Source of the DNA: Caenispirillum salinarum AK4
GTDB lineage: Bacteria > Pseudomonadota > Alphaproteobacteria > Rhodospirillales > Rhodospirillaceae
Length of the DNA stretch: 64,000 nucleotides
Direction: 5' to 3'
Assembly (NCBI RefSeq): GCF_000315795.1
Contig: NZ_ANHY01000003.1
Coordinates: forward strand, 62,001 to 126,000
A model generated the notes under the pieces. The model worked only from the letters and a program-made list of their open reading frames with translations. It had not been told where the DNA came from and ran no database searches. Shown here piece by piece: positions 1-7,699 of this stretch. The position numbers were made by a program, and so were the translations under genes. Within the stretch, counting starts at the first letter, position 1; every line of letters starts with the position of its first letter.

Positions 1-160
1 TGTCAAGCGCCTGGGCATCACCGCCGGGGCCAGTGCGCCGGAGGTGCTGGTGGAAGAGGTGGTCGACGCCGCCCGCCAGCGCTACACGGTGACGGTGGAG
101 GACGCCACCATTGCCGAGGAAACCATCACCTTCAAGCTGCCCCGCGCGCTGAGTGCGTGA
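1..160 (+). CDS. ispH: IspH (HMB-PP reductase), C-terminal fragment
   Basis: The window opens inside this gene; only the last 52 residues are present, read in frame from base 2. They include GITAGASAPEVLVEEVV, the C-terminal signature of 4-hydroxy-3-methylbut-2-enyl diphosphate reductase, the [4Fe-4S] enzyme making IPP and DMAPP in the last step of the MEP isoprenoid pathway. The stop is TGA at 158-160. A 65-base gap separates it from thrB on the same strand. The iron-sulfur cysteines lie upstream of the window and cannot be checked, so the call rests on the C-terminal signature alone. Confidence 0.85.
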   Translation, partial: VKRLGITAGASAPEVLVEEVVDAARQRYTVTVEDATIAEETITFKLPRALSA

Positions 161-225
161 CGATCGGCGCCCGGCGCGCTAGAACGGGCGCCGAGTGAAA
201 CAGGATCGCAAGGAACGGGGCAGGC

Positions 226-1203
226 ATGGCCGTTTACACCGACGTGTCCGACGAGGACCTGGAAGCCTTCGTCGCCGAGTACGACATCGGCGCCGTGGAA
301 AGCTGCAAGGGCATCGCCGAGGGCGTCGAGAATTCCAACTACCTGCTGCAGACGGACACCGGGCCGTACATCCTGACGCTGTATGAAAAGCGGGTGAACC
401 CGGACGACCTGCCGTTCTTCCTGAACCTGCTGGACCACCTGGCGGCGCGCGGCGTGAAGTGCCCCACGCCCATCCACGGCCGCGACGGGCGGGCGCTGCG
501 GGAACTGTGCGGACGTCCCGCTGCCATCACCAGCTTCCTGCGCGGCATGTGGCCCAAGCGCATCCTGCCGCACCACACCGCCGAACTGGGCAAGGCCATG
601 GCGGAGCTGCACGCCGCCGGCGCCGATTTCCCCATGAGCCGCCGCAACGACCTGTCGGTGGACGGCTGGCGGCCCCTGTTCGACCGCTGCGCCGACGCCG
701 CCGACTCGGTGCGCCCGGGCCTGCGGGAGACGGTCGCGCGGGAACTGGACGTGCTCGAGGCCCGCTGGCCCAGGGACCTGCCGACGGGCGTCATCCACGC
801 CGACCTGTTCCCCGACAACGTGTTCTTCCTGGGCGAGAAGTGTTCCGGCCTGATCGACTTCTACTTCGCCTGCACCGACGCCTTTGCCTACGACATCGCC
901 ATCTGCCTGAACGCCTGGTGCTTCGAGCCCGACGGGCAGTTCAACATCACCAAGGCGCGCAACCTGCTGCTGGCCTACAGCCGCCTCAAGCCCGTCAGCA
1001 AGGCGGAGTTGGAGGCGCTGCCGATCCTGTGCCGGGGCGCGGCGATGCGGTTCCTGCTGACCCGCCTGTATGACTGGGTGAACACGCCGGAAGGGGCCAT
1101 GGTCAAGCGCAAGGACCCGGGCGAGTACCTGCACAAGCTGGTCTTTCATCAGCAGGTGGACAGCGCGGCGGCCTACGGCCTCGACCCGGCGGACGTGGCA
1201 TGA
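226..1203 (+). CDS. thrB: homoserine kinase (APH-fold type)
   Basis: Phosphorylates homoserine with ATP in threonine synthesis, in the cytosol. The 325 residues have the aminoglycoside-phosphotransferase fold typical of alphaproteobacterial ThrB rather than the GHMP fold of E. coli. The N-terminus begins [15 protein letters not shown], followed by GVENSNYLL in the nucleotide-binding part. The catalytic loop [13 protein letters not shown] lies near residue 190 and the metal-binding [17 protein letters not shown] near 210. The length is normal for the family. The stop overlaps the rnhA start by four bases (ATGA), so the two are probably co-translated. Confidence 0.95.
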   Translation: MAVYTDVSDEDLEAFVAEYDIGAVESCKGIAEGVENSNYLLQTDTGPYILTLYEKRVNPDDLPFFLNLLDHLAARGVKCPTPIHGRDGRALRELCGRPAAITSFLRGMWPKRILPHHTAELGKAMAELHAAGADFPMSRRNDLSVDGWRPLFDRCADAADSVRPGLRETVARELDVLEARWPRDLPTGVIHADLFPDNVFFLGEKCSGLIDFYFACTDAFAYDIAICLNAWCFEPDGQFNITKARNLLLAYSRLKPVSKAELEALPILCRGAAMRFLLTRLYDWVNTPEGAMVKRKDPGEYLHKLVFHQQVDSAAAYGLDPADVA

Positions 1204-1679
1204 GCGAGGACGCGGGCAACAAGACGGTGGAGCTGTACACCGACGGCGCGTGCTCGGGCAATCCGGGGCCGGGCGGCTGGGGCGCCATCCTGCGCTTCAA
1301 GGGCGTGGAGAAGGAACTGTCGGGCGGCGAGGCCCAGACAACCAACAACCGCATGGAGATGATGGCCGTCATCGAGGGCCTGAACGCGCTCACGCGGCCT
1401 TGCACGGTGGACGTCTACACCGACAGCAAGTACGTGATGGACGGCATCACCAAGTGGATTTTCGGCTGGAAGAAGAACGGCTGGAAGACCGCCGGCAAAA
1501 AGCCCGTCAAGAACGCCGAACTGTGGCAGGAACTCGACGCCGCAGCGCGCCGTCATACGGTGGAGTGGCACTGGGTGAAAGGCCACGCCGGCCACGCCGA
1601 GAACGAGCGCGCCGACGCGCTGGCCCGCGGGGCCATCAAGACCATCGGCGGGCAAGAGGCGGCAGAGAAGGCGGACTGA
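1200..1679 (+). CDS. rnhA: ribonuclease HI
   Basis: Cleaves the RNA strand of RNA-DNA hybrids (R-loops, Okazaki primers). The 159-residue protein shows all four acidic catalytic positions: Asp in [11 protein letters not shown], Glu in [11 protein letters not shown], Asp in VYTDSKYV and the last Asp in ENERADALA, preceded by the GHAGH handle loop. It starts inside the thrB stop codon (ATGA overlap), a thrB-rnhA arrangement common in alphaproteobacteria. Downstream lies a chain of inverted repeats that may end transcription. Confidence 0.97.
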   Translation: MSEDAGNKTVELYTDGACSGNPGPGGWGAILRFKGVEKELSGGEAQTTNNRMEMMAVIEGLNALTRPCTVDVYTDSKYVMDGITKWIFGWKKNGWKTAGKKPVKNAELWQELDAAARRHTVEWHWVKGHAGHAENERADALARGAIKTIGGQEAAEKAD

Positions 1680-1698
1680 GGGCCGCCGCGGTCCGGCG

Positions 1699-1778
1699 GG
1701 CCGGTCGGAGCCCGCCGCAAGGTGATACCGGACGACACTTGAAAACATACAGTTGTCGTCCGGCAAGGCCGACCGGCC
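1699..1778. repeat. nested double stem-loop downstream of rnhA
   Basis: Two perfect 10-bp stems are nested. The outer arms GGCCGGTCGG (1699-1708) and CCGACCGGCC (1769-1778) enclose inner arms CCGGACGACA (1728-1737) and TGTCGTCCGG (1754-1763). The inner loop is A/T-rich. There is no U-tract after either stem, so it is not a textbook terminator, though it begins 20 bases after rnhA stops and could block exonucleases or end transcription. It abuts the mosaic repeat that follows. Confidence 0.6.
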
Positions 1779-1780
1779 GC

Positions 1781-1876
1781 CGCGCCTAGTGGCGCGTGAG
1801 GCTGCGTGCCGCTTGGAGCCGAAGGCGTGCGCGGAAGCGCGCACACCGCAGCCTCGATGATTTCAATCATCGAGGC
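1781..1876 (+). repeat. mosaic structured repeat, copy 1
   Basis: Three stem-loop modules are adjacent. Module C is CGCGCC-TAGT-GGCGCG followed by TGAG (1781-1800). Module B has outer arms 1800-1806 and 1847-1853 enclosing the 12-mer GGAGCCGAAGGC (1815-1826) and a 7-bp GTGCGCG/CGCGCAC hairpin with a GAAG loop (1827-1844). Module A is the near-perfect palindrome 1851-1876 with ATTTCA at its tip. The same three modules recur at 30743-30844 in a different order, with different stem bases but the same 12-mer. No coding capacity is evident. Function unknown. Confidence 0.6.
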
Positions 1877-1947
1877 GTATGAGGACGACCTCCCCCAATC
1901 GGGATCAGCATTCGGGACGGCCCGACGCGAGAGCCGGAGGACTTTTC

Positions 1948-2376
1948 GTGCGCACGACGTGGGATCGCATCCGCCAGGCCGTCAGCTTCGAACTGATCGG
2001 CCTTCTGGCGATCACGCCGCTGGCGTCCTGGCTGTTCGGGGTGGGCATGGGAGAGGTCGGTGCCCTGGCGGTCATCGCCGCCACCATCGCGACCGCCTGG
2101 AACTACATCTATAATCTGGGTTTCGACCACCTTCTGCGGTGGCGTCGGGGGCACACGCGCAAGACGCTGGTGCTAAGGGTCGTCCATGCCATCGGCTTCG
2201 AAGGCGGGCTGTTGCTGGCGCTGCTGCCGCTGATTGCCTGGTGGCTTGGGATTTCCCTGGTGGATGCCTTCGTGATGGACGTGTTTTTTGCGGCGTTCTA
2301 CATCGTTTACGCCTTCGTCTTCACATGGGCATACGACACGATCTTCCCCGCTCCGGATTTCGCCCGGCAGACCTGA
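1948..2376 (+). CDS. PACE-family efflux transporter (AceI-like)
   Basis: Small inner-membrane protein of 142 residues with four predicted membrane helices in two tandem bacterial-transmembrane-pair repeats. PACE proteins such as AceI export chlorhexidine and related cationic compounds or short diamines by proton exchange. The start chosen is GTG at 1948, seven bases after GGAGG (1936-1940). With this start the membrane glutamate in SFELIGLL falls at residue 15, the position of the essential Glu15 of AceI, and the length matches AceI (about 144). An in-frame ATG at 1879 would add 23 unlikely residues. It stands alone, convergent with the SDR downstream. Confidence 0.85.
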   Translation: MRTTWDRIRQAVSFELIGLLAITPLASWLFGVGMGEVGALAVIAATIATAWNYIYNLGFDHLLRWRRGHTRKTLVLRVVHAIGFEGGLLLALLPLIAWWLGISLVDAFVMDVFFAAFYIVYAFVFTWAYDTIFPAPDFARQT

Positions 2377-2426
2377 GGACGAGGCGGCGCGATGCCGGAC
2401 GGCGGGCGTCGCGCCGCTGTCGTTCG

Positions 2427-3170
2427 TCACCCAGCCGGCTTCTCCCAGCCCTCGATCTTGGCCTTCACCACCTGCGCGGTGTCCGTCCACTCCGGCGAGG
2501 CCATGTCCACGAAGGTGCCGGTGATGGCTTCCGGCGGCGGCAGGGTTTCCGGGTTCTCGCCGGGATAGGCGGTGGCGCGCATGCGGGTGCGGATGCGGCC
2601 GGGGTCCAGGATGTTGGCCTTGATGGCGGTGGTGTTCTCCACCTCGTGGGCGTAGGTCTTCACAAGGCATTCCAGGGCCGCCTTGGACGCCGCGTAGGCA
2701 CCCCAGTACGGGCGGCCGTCGGCGCCGGCGACGCCCGAGGTCACGAAGAGCGCGCGACCGGCGTCGGACTGGCGCAGCAGCGGGTCCATGGCGCGGATCA
2801 GCCGCCAGTTGGCGGTGACGTTCACGTCCATGCAGGACTGCCATTCCTTGATGCCGATGTGGCCGACCGGCGCCAGCATCCCCAGCACGCCGGCGTTGCC
2901 GACCAGCGCGTCCAGCCGGCCGTAGCGCTGGTAGAGCGCCGCGCCCACCTGATCGATCTTGTCGTAGTCGGTCAGGTCCTCGGCGACCAGGACGGCGTTG
3001 CGGCCCGTGCGAGCCTTGATCTCGTCGTCCAGTTCCTCCAGCGCGCCCTGGGTCTTGGCGAGCGCGATGACGGTCGCGCCCTCGTCGGCGAAGCGCAGGG
3101 CGACGGCCCGTCCGATGCCGCGCGAGGCGCCGGTGATGAGGCAGATGCGGTCCTGAAGTCGTCCGGTCAT
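2427..3170 (-). CDS. SDR-family NAD(P)-dependent oxidoreductase
   Basis: Classical short-chain dehydrogenase of 247 residues. The cofactor-binding motif TGASRGIG is near residue 13, the structural GNAG motif (VGNAGVLG) near 90, and the catalytic Ser (FVTSGVAG) and Tyr-x3-Lys (YAASK) near 145-165. The substrate cannot be told from sequence. Start is the ATG at 3170, giving the usual short N-terminus before the first strand; a longer frame reaching 3317 has an implausible N-terminus. The gene is convergent with the PACE gene and divergent from the zinc-ribbon gene at 3371. Confidence 0.85.
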   Translation of the reverse strand: MTGRLQDRICLITGASRGIGRAVALRFADEGATVIALAKTQGALEELDDEIKARTGRNAVLVAEDLTDYDKIDQVGAALYQRYGRLDALVGNAGVLGMLAPVGHIGIKEWQSCMDVNVTANWRLIRAMDPLLRQSDAGRALFVTSGVAGADGRPYWGAYAASKAALECLVKTYAHEVENTTAIKANILDPGRIRTRMRATAYPGENPETLPPPEAITGTFVDMASPEWTDTAQVVKAKIEGWEKPAG

Positions 3171-3370
3171 GGGTCCTGAAATCTCTGTGCAAGGGAGTGC
3201 CCGATCAGGGCGAGGGGGCATCATGCCCGCCCCGCCGCCGGCTGACAATGCGCGAGCGCAATGGGTGCCCCGACCGACGTTTCGCCTGATTCGGAATCCC
3301 GTTGCCGCGCGGTGCATGTTCCGTATATGTTCTCATTCAGACAGCCACCCATCCGCCGGAGCATGCCGCC

Positions 3371-3889
3371 ATGTCCCGCCGCCGTTCCGACGCCGCGCCC
3401 GCCGCGGCGCCCCCGTCGTCGCGCGTATCCGACGCCTTTCCCCCCGCCGCCGAGGTGACGGAAGGCTCGCGCCCGCGCAAGCCGCGCCGCTACAACCCGC
3501 ACGAGGCGCCTCCGCCGCCGCCGTCCTCCGCCGCGCCGCCGCCGCCGGACGGCGAGGGCGGCCCGATGACGTTGTGGAATTTGGTGCAGTTCGGCATCGA
3601 CGTCTTCTGCTGGTGCAATCGCTGCAGCCACCATGCCGTGCTGCCCGTGCGCGTGCTGGCCGTCCAGATGGGGCCGGCGACGCCCGTGCCGGCAGTGGCG
3701 GCGCACGTGGTGTGTTCGGGCTGCGGCGGGCGGGAGGTGGCGACTCGCCCCGCCTGGCCGCCGCGCGGGCCGGTTAGCCGCCACTCGCCCACGCCCACTG
3801 GCGGCGACGGGGGTGATGGCGGCAATGGCGGCGATGCGCAGGCACGCGTCCCGGCCGGGGCTCCGTCGACAGGCGACGACCCGGCATAA
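3371..3889 (+). CDS. conserved-looking zinc-ribbon protein of unknown function
   Basis: A 172-residue protein in two parts. Residues 1-65 are low-complexity, rich in Pro, Ala, Ser and Arg and probably disordered. Residues 66-130 look folded and carry paired cysteines: Cys80, Cys82 and Cys85 (FCWCNRC), then Cys115 and Cys118 (CSGCGG), the spacing of a zinc ribbon. The tail is Gly/Asp-rich. The start at 3371 follows GGAG at 3358-3361; an in-frame ATG at 3302 lacks a ribosome site. I do not recognise a function; the metal site suggests nucleic-acid or protein binding. The first 200 bases upstream are the divergent promoter region shared with the SDR. Confidence 0.65.
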   Translation: MSRRRSDAAPAAAPPSSRVSDAFPPAAEVTEGSRPRKPRRYNPHEAPPPPPSSAAPPPPDGEGGPMTLWNLVQFGIDVFCWCNRCSHHAVLPVRVLAVQMGPATPVPAVAAHVVCSGCGGREVATRPAWPPRGPVSRHSPTPTGGDGGDGGNGGDAQARVPAGAPSTGDDPA

Positions 3890-3934
3890 CCGACTCGCCC
3901 GCCCCGACATAAACACACGCATGCCGCCGAGCCC

Positions 3935-3962
3935 TGGACAGGCCGGAGGATGCTGGCATAAT
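3935..3962 (+). promoter_or_regulatory. sigma70-type promoter for the 66-aa membrane protein
   Basis: TGGACA (3935-3940) and CATAAT (3957-3962) each match the -35 and -10 consensus at five of six positions, with a 16-base spacer. The ATG at 4045 lies about 75 bases after the expected transcription start, with GAGGGG at 4031-4036 as ribosome site. Confidence 0.6.
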
Positions 3963-4044
3963 ACGCGATGTTTTTGGGGTTTCTTCCGTCGGAGGGGGAG
4001 ACCGATCGTCACCGCGGTTCGCGGTTATAAGAGGGGTTGTACTC

Positions 4045-4245
4045 ATGTCCGTTACCGGCAAGACGCTCGGCATCGTGCTCATCGGTCTCGTTGGCCTTCT
4101 GGTCTACCTGGCGATCCACATCGGCAGCAACTTCCAGATGCCCGGTGTCGCGACCGCCATCACCTACTTCGGGCTGTTCATGACGTTCACGCTGCTGTGC
4201 GTCGTCATGTACCTGACCACCGCCCCCGCCGGCGACGCCGACTGA
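4045..4245 (+). CDS. small two-helix membrane protein, unknown function
   Basis: A 66-residue protein made almost wholly of two hydrophobic helices (about residues 8-26 and 38-58) with a short acidic C-terminus. The ribosome site GAGGGG lies eight bases before the ATG. It is flanked by its own promoter (3935-3962) and a very strong terminator (4306-4362), so it is expressed as a single-gene unit. I do not recognise the family. No charged residues sit in the helices, which argues against a transporter; a structural or regulatory small membrane protein is possible but unproven. Confidence 0.65.
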   Translation: MSVTGKTLGIVLIGLVGLLVYLAIHIGSNFQMPGVATAITYFGLFMTFTLLCVVMYLTTAPAGDAD

Positions 4246-4305
4246 CGATCATCCGCCGCCTGCGCGCAGCCTTCCGGCGCAGCGCAGGCGTGGAGGCCGC
4301 TCGGA

Positions 4306-4362
4306 AACGCACGCTTGTCCGCGTCTTGAAGGGAGACGCGGACGGGCGTGCGTTTTGCGTTT
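4306..4362 (+). terminator. strong intrinsic terminator
   Basis: Arms 4306-4326 and 4334-4354 form a 21-bp stem with two G-U pairs and a 7-base loop (4327-4333), followed by TTGCGTTT. It ends the 66-aa membrane protein transcript. Confidence 0.8.
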
Positions 4363-4520
4363 GAGGAAGGCGCCTCGGGCGCATTGCACGAGGCGGTGCG
4401 CGAACGGCCAGGCAGGAACCGTTTGGTCCTGCACTCCCTCCAAGGATGTAACATTTACCCCATCGTGTATAACGCCGCGTTGCCGCAAATCCCCGGCCTT
4501 AGCAGGTGGAGTCCGCTGCC

Positions 4521-4634
4521 ATGAAACAGCCAGGGTTCTTGGTGTCGCTTGTGGAGATCGCGCGTGCGACTTCCGCTATGCTTGCAGGGATGCAGGAATC
4601 CCAAGGCCTTGCGACATTGCCGCCCTGTGGATAA
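4521..4634 (+). CDS. possible 37-residue small ORF
   Basis: ATG at 4521, preceded by GGTGGAG (4505-4511), opens a 37-codon frame beginning MKQPGFLVSLVEIARATSAM, with a mildly amphipathic first half. It ends at TAA (4632-4634), which lies inside a perfect DnaA-box sequence TGTGGATAA (4626-4634). It is the only small frame with a fair ribosome site in the otherwise empty 4363-4748 stretch, whose base composition is less GC-rich than its surroundings. No homology is known to me; it may be chance. Confidence 0.2.
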   Translation: MKQPGFLVSLVEIARATSAMLAGMQESQGLATLPPCG

Positions 4635-4748
4635 GTTGTGGGATAAGTGGCGGAAAGCGGCCCCGCCCCTGGAGGGTTTCGCCTCAGGAACGGCCGCAGG
4701 GTCGTCCGCCCTGGGCCCGGCGGCGCCATGTATCGGCTTGGCCTCCGC

Positions 4749-5162
4749 TCAGACCCAGACGCGCTTGCCCTGCAGATAGGAGCCCAGCTTGCGGTCTTCC
4801 TTGATGATGTGCTCCACCAGCCAGGCCGCCAGGAAATCAATGAGTTCCTTCTTCACCTCGTCGGTGGGCGTGCGGACATACTTTTCCGCCATCAGCAGGA
4901 CCTGCGCCGTCAGCGCCTGGTGGATCTGCTTGTGGCGCTCGTAGTCTGGATAGTCCGCGCCCTTCATGCAGGCTTCTTCCCGCGTGAAGTGGTCCTTGGT
5001 GTATTGCACCAGTTCGAGAATGATCTTGCCGACGACACGGTCGCTCTTGCGGCCCTCGATGGCGTCGTTCAATTCGTTCACGAAGCTGATGAGCTTCTTG
5101 TGATCCTCGTCGATCCGGGGATCCCCGACACTCAACGCCTCGCGCCATGCCAGAAGCGGCAT
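4749..5162 (-). CDS. bacteriohemerythrin, single domain
   Basis: A 137-residue soluble O2-binding protein with a carboxylate-bridged di-iron site. All seven ligands are visible at canonical positions: His21 (DEDH), His58 and Glu62 (HFTRE), His77 and His81 (HKQIH), His118 and Asp123 (HIIKED). The length is typical of stand-alone bacteriohemerythrins, which store or deliver O2, often in microaerobic swimmers. It is transcribed away from pyrD; the 194-base gap (5163-5356) holds both promoters. A second hemerythrin with the same ligand numbering lies at 11563-12090. Confidence 0.95.
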   Translation of the reverse strand: MPLLAWREALSVGDPRIDEDHKKLISFVNELNDAIEGRKSDRVVGKIILELVQYTKDHFTREEACMKGADYPDYERHKQIHQALTAQVLLMAEKYVRTPTDEVKKELIDFLAAWLVEHIIKEDRKLGSYLQGKRVWV

Positions 5163-5356
5163 TTCCTCGTCGCCCCCTCTCGATCAAACCTCGCATCAGC
5201 CCCTTCGCCCCAAAAGTGTTATGACATTTTTCGCCGGAGGGAGACAAAGGAAACTTTCGACCGGACCGGCCTTTGCCTCCCGGAACGGCCCCACGCGGCG
5301 CGAACCGGCGCCTGCGGCGCTGGTCAGGCGACGGGCTTTGAGCTAACGTCGCGGCC

Positions 5357-6445
5357 ATGCTGAACCTCTACAGTCTCGCCTGGCCGCTGGTGCGGCGCAT
5401 GGACCCGGAAACTGCCCACCGCATGGCCGTCGCGGCGCTCGCGCGCGGTCTGGTGCCGGGCGTTCCCCACGCTGATCCGCCCGCTTTGCGCACGCGCGTC
5501 TGGGGCCGCGACTTCGCCAACCCCATCGGGCTGGCGGCCGGATTCGACAAGCACGCCGAGTGTCCCGACGCCCTGGCGCGGCTGGGATTCGGCTTTGTGG
5601 AGGTGGGCGGCGTCACGCCCAGGCCGCAGCCCGGCAACCCGCGTCCGCGCGTCTTCCGGCTGGAGGAGGACGGCGCCGTCATCAACCGGTTCGGCCTGAA
5701 CAGCGACGGCATGGAGGCGGTCGCCGCGCGTCTGGCCGCCCGTCGACAGGCAGGCGGTGCGGCCATCGTCGGCGTCAACCTGGGCCGCAACAAGGAAACC
5801 GACGACCCCGCAGAGGACTACGCCCGGCTGATCGGCACCCTGGCGCCGCTGGCGGACTTCCTGACGCTCAACGTCTCCAGCCCCAACACGCCGGGGCTGC
5901 GGGCGTTGCAGGGGCGCGAGCCGCTGATCGACCTGATCCGCCGCGCCCGCGCCGCCATGCCGGCGGAAAAGGCGCCGCCGCTGCTGCTGAAGATCGCCCC
6001 GGACCTGACGGCCGAGGACGAATCGGACATCGCCGCCGTGGTGACGGCCGAGGCCATCGACGGCCTGATCGTTTCCAACACCACCATCGCCCGGCCCGAG
6101 TCGCTGCGCTCCGGCCACAAGGCCGAGACGGGCGGGCTGTCGGGCCGGCCCCTGTTCGAGCCCTCCACCGCCCTGCTGGGCCGCATGTACAAGGCGACCG
6201 GCGGGCGCATTCCCCTGGTGGGCGTCGGCGGCATTGCGTCTGGCCGCGATGCCTATGCCAAGATTCGCGCCGGCGCGTCGCTGGTTCAGCTCTACACGGC
6301 GTTCATCTACGGCGGGCCGCCGCTGATCCCCGCCATCAAGGCGGAACTCGCCGACTGCCTGAAACGCGACGGCTTCGCCTCGGTGGCGGATGCCGTCGGG
6401 GCCGATCATGCCGAAGAGACGGGAGCCGCCCGCCATGCCGGGTAA
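5357..6445 (+). CDS. pyrD: dihydroorotate dehydrogenase (quinone), class 2
   Basis: Oxidises dihydroorotate to orotate in pyrimidine synthesis, passing electrons through FMN to membrane quinone. The 362-residue protein has the class 2 N-terminal amphipathic region (LYSLAWPLVRRMDPETAH) for membrane contact, then PIGLAAGFDKHAE, the catalytic serine loop NVSSPNTPGLR near residue 175, and FMN-phosphate contacts in VGVGGI and LVQLYTAF. The C-terminus runs 11 bases past the start of the cupin gene, so the two are probably one transcript. Confidence 0.97.
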   Translation: MLNLYSLAWPLVRRMDPETAHRMAVAALARGLVPGVPHADPPALRTRVWGRDFANPIGLAAGFDKHAECPDALARLGFGFVEVGGVTPRPQPGNPRPRVFRLEEDGAVINRFGLNSDGMEAVAARLAARRQAGGAAIVGVNLGRNKETDDPAEDYARLIGTLAPLADFLTLNVSSPNTPGLRALQGREPLIDLIRRARAAMPAEKAPPLLLKIAPDLTAEDESDIAAVVTAEAIDGLIVSNTTIARPESLRSGHKAETGGLSGRPLFEPSTALLGRMYKATGGRIPLVGVGGIASGRDAYAKIRAGASLVQLYTAFIYGGPPLIPAIKAELADCLKRDGFASVADAVGADHAEETGAARHAG

Positions 6446-6812
6446 GCAGGTGCACGACGGCCCGCTGCCGCTGGTCATGAACCGCGAGACGGCGGACGCC
6501 TACTACTGGAACGACGGCCAGTGCCAGGCCTGGCGCCTGCTGGAGGGCCAGGACCTGACGGTGGTGGAGGAGGTCATGCCGCCGGGCACGGCCGAGCAGC
6601 GCCACAGCCATACCTTTTCGCGCCAGTTCTTCTATGTGCTGCAGGGCGAGGCGGTGATGGACGTCGCCGAGCGCACCCACGCCCTGGGCCCCGGCGACGG
6701 CGTCATGGTGGCGCCCAAGCAGGCGCACGCCATCCGCAACGACTCGGACGGCGAGCTGCGCGTCCTGGTGATCTCCGCCCCGCGCGCCACCGGCGACCGC
6801 ACACCCCGGTAA
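6435..6812 (+). CDS. cupin-domain protein
   Basis: A 125-residue single beta-barrel cupin. Motif 1 is HSHTFSRQFFYVLQGEAVMD (His, His and a later acidic position); motif 2 is PGDGVMVAPKQAHAIRN, with the last metal-ligand His. Such small cupins bind a divalent metal and act as isomerases, dioxygenases or sugar/ligand binders; nothing here decides which. The ATG at 6435 overlaps the end of pyrD; an earlier in-frame ATG at 6390 lies deeper inside pyrD. The SDR gene follows after 62 bases, and the two may act on related substrates. Confidence 0.8.
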   Translation: MPGKQVHDGPLPLVMNRETADAYYWNDGQCQAWRLLEGQDLTVVEEVMPPGTAEQRHSHTFSRQFFYVLQGEAVMDVAERTHALGPGDGVMVAPKQAHAIRNDSDGELRVLVISAPRATGDRTPR

Positions 6813-6874
6813 TGGCCCTGTCCGACGGGCGTCCAGGCTGGAACACTGAAGCTTTTCAGGGAGGTATCAACGCC

Positions 6875-7654
6875 ATGAGACTGTCCGGCAAGGTTGCCAT
6901 CGTCACCGGCGCATCGGCCGGCATCGGGCTCGCCTGCGCCAAGCGCTACGCCGCCGAGGGCGCCAAGGTGGTGCTGGCCGACATCAACGAGGAACGCGGT
7001 CAGGCCGCCGTCGACACCATCACGGCCGAGGGCGGAACGGCGATGTTCGTCACCTGCGATGTCGGCGACAAGGCCCAGGTGGACAGCCTGGTGGCCGATG
7101 CGGTGGATGCCTACGGCCGGCTGGACATCATGGTCGCCAACGCGGGCATCGTGCATGCCTGCGATTTCCTGGACCTGACGGAAGAGGACTTCGACCGCGT
7201 CCTGCGCGTGAACCTGAAGGGCGTGTTCCTGTGCGGCCAGGCGGCGGCGCGGCAGATGGCGGCGCAGGGCGAGGGCGGCGCCATCATCAACATGTCGTCG
7301 GTCAACGCGGTGATGGCGATCCCCACCATTACGCCGTACGTGGTCGCAAAGGGCGGCGTCAACCAGCTGACCAAGACCATGGCGCTGGCGCTGGCCGACA
7401 AGGGCATCCGGGTGAACGCCATCGGCCCCGGCTCCATCATGACCGAGGTGCTGCAGGCGGTGAACTCCGACCCCGCGGCGCGCAACAAGATCATGAGCCG
7501 CACCCCCCTGGGCCGCATTGGCGAGCCCGACGAGATCGCCGGCATCGCCGTCTTCCTGGCGACCGACGACTCCAGCTACGTCACCGGCCAGTGCATCTAC
7601 GCCGACGGCGGCCGTCTGGCGCTGAACTACACGGTGCCGGTCAAGGAGGACTGA
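6875..7654 (+). CDS. SDR-family oxidoreductase
   Basis: Classical short-chain dehydrogenase of 259 residues: TGASAGIG cofactor motif near residue 11, NAG (VANAGIV) near 88, catalytic Ser in NMSSVNAV and Tyr-x3-Lys in YVVAK. The C-terminal sequence TGQCIYADGGRLALNY is typical of 3-oxoacyl-ACP reductase-like and glucose-1-dehydrogenase-like SDRs. The start at 6875 is set by CAGGGAGG at 6857-6864. Substrate unknown. It follows the cupin gene and is convergent with the histidine kinase; the two stops are 45 bases apart with a shared hairpin. Confidence 0.88.
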   Translation: MRLSGKVAIVTGASAGIGLACAKRYAAEGAKVVLADINEERGQAAVDTITAEGGTAMFVTCDVGDKAQVDSLVADAVDAYGRLDIMVANAGIVHACDFLDLTEEDFDRVLRVNLKGVFLCGQAAARQMAAQGEGGAIINMSSVNAVMAIPTITPYVVAKGGVNQLTKTMALALADKGIRVNAIGPGSIMTEVLQAVNSDPAARNKIMSRTPLGRIGEPDEIAGIAVFLATDDSSYVTGQCIYADGGRLALNYTVPVKED

Positions 7655-7664
7655 ATCCGGGGAT

Positions 7665-7696
7665 CGCGCGACGGGGCCAGGATTCCCTGTCGCGCG
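7665..7696. terminator. bidirectional hairpin between convergent genes
   Basis: Arms 7665-7676 (CGCGCGACGGGG) and 7685-7696 (CCCTGTCGCGCG) form a 12-bp stem with one G-U pair and an 8-base loop. No U-tract, but the position between convergent stops fits a shared terminator. Confidence 0.5.
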
Positions 7697-7699
7697 GTG

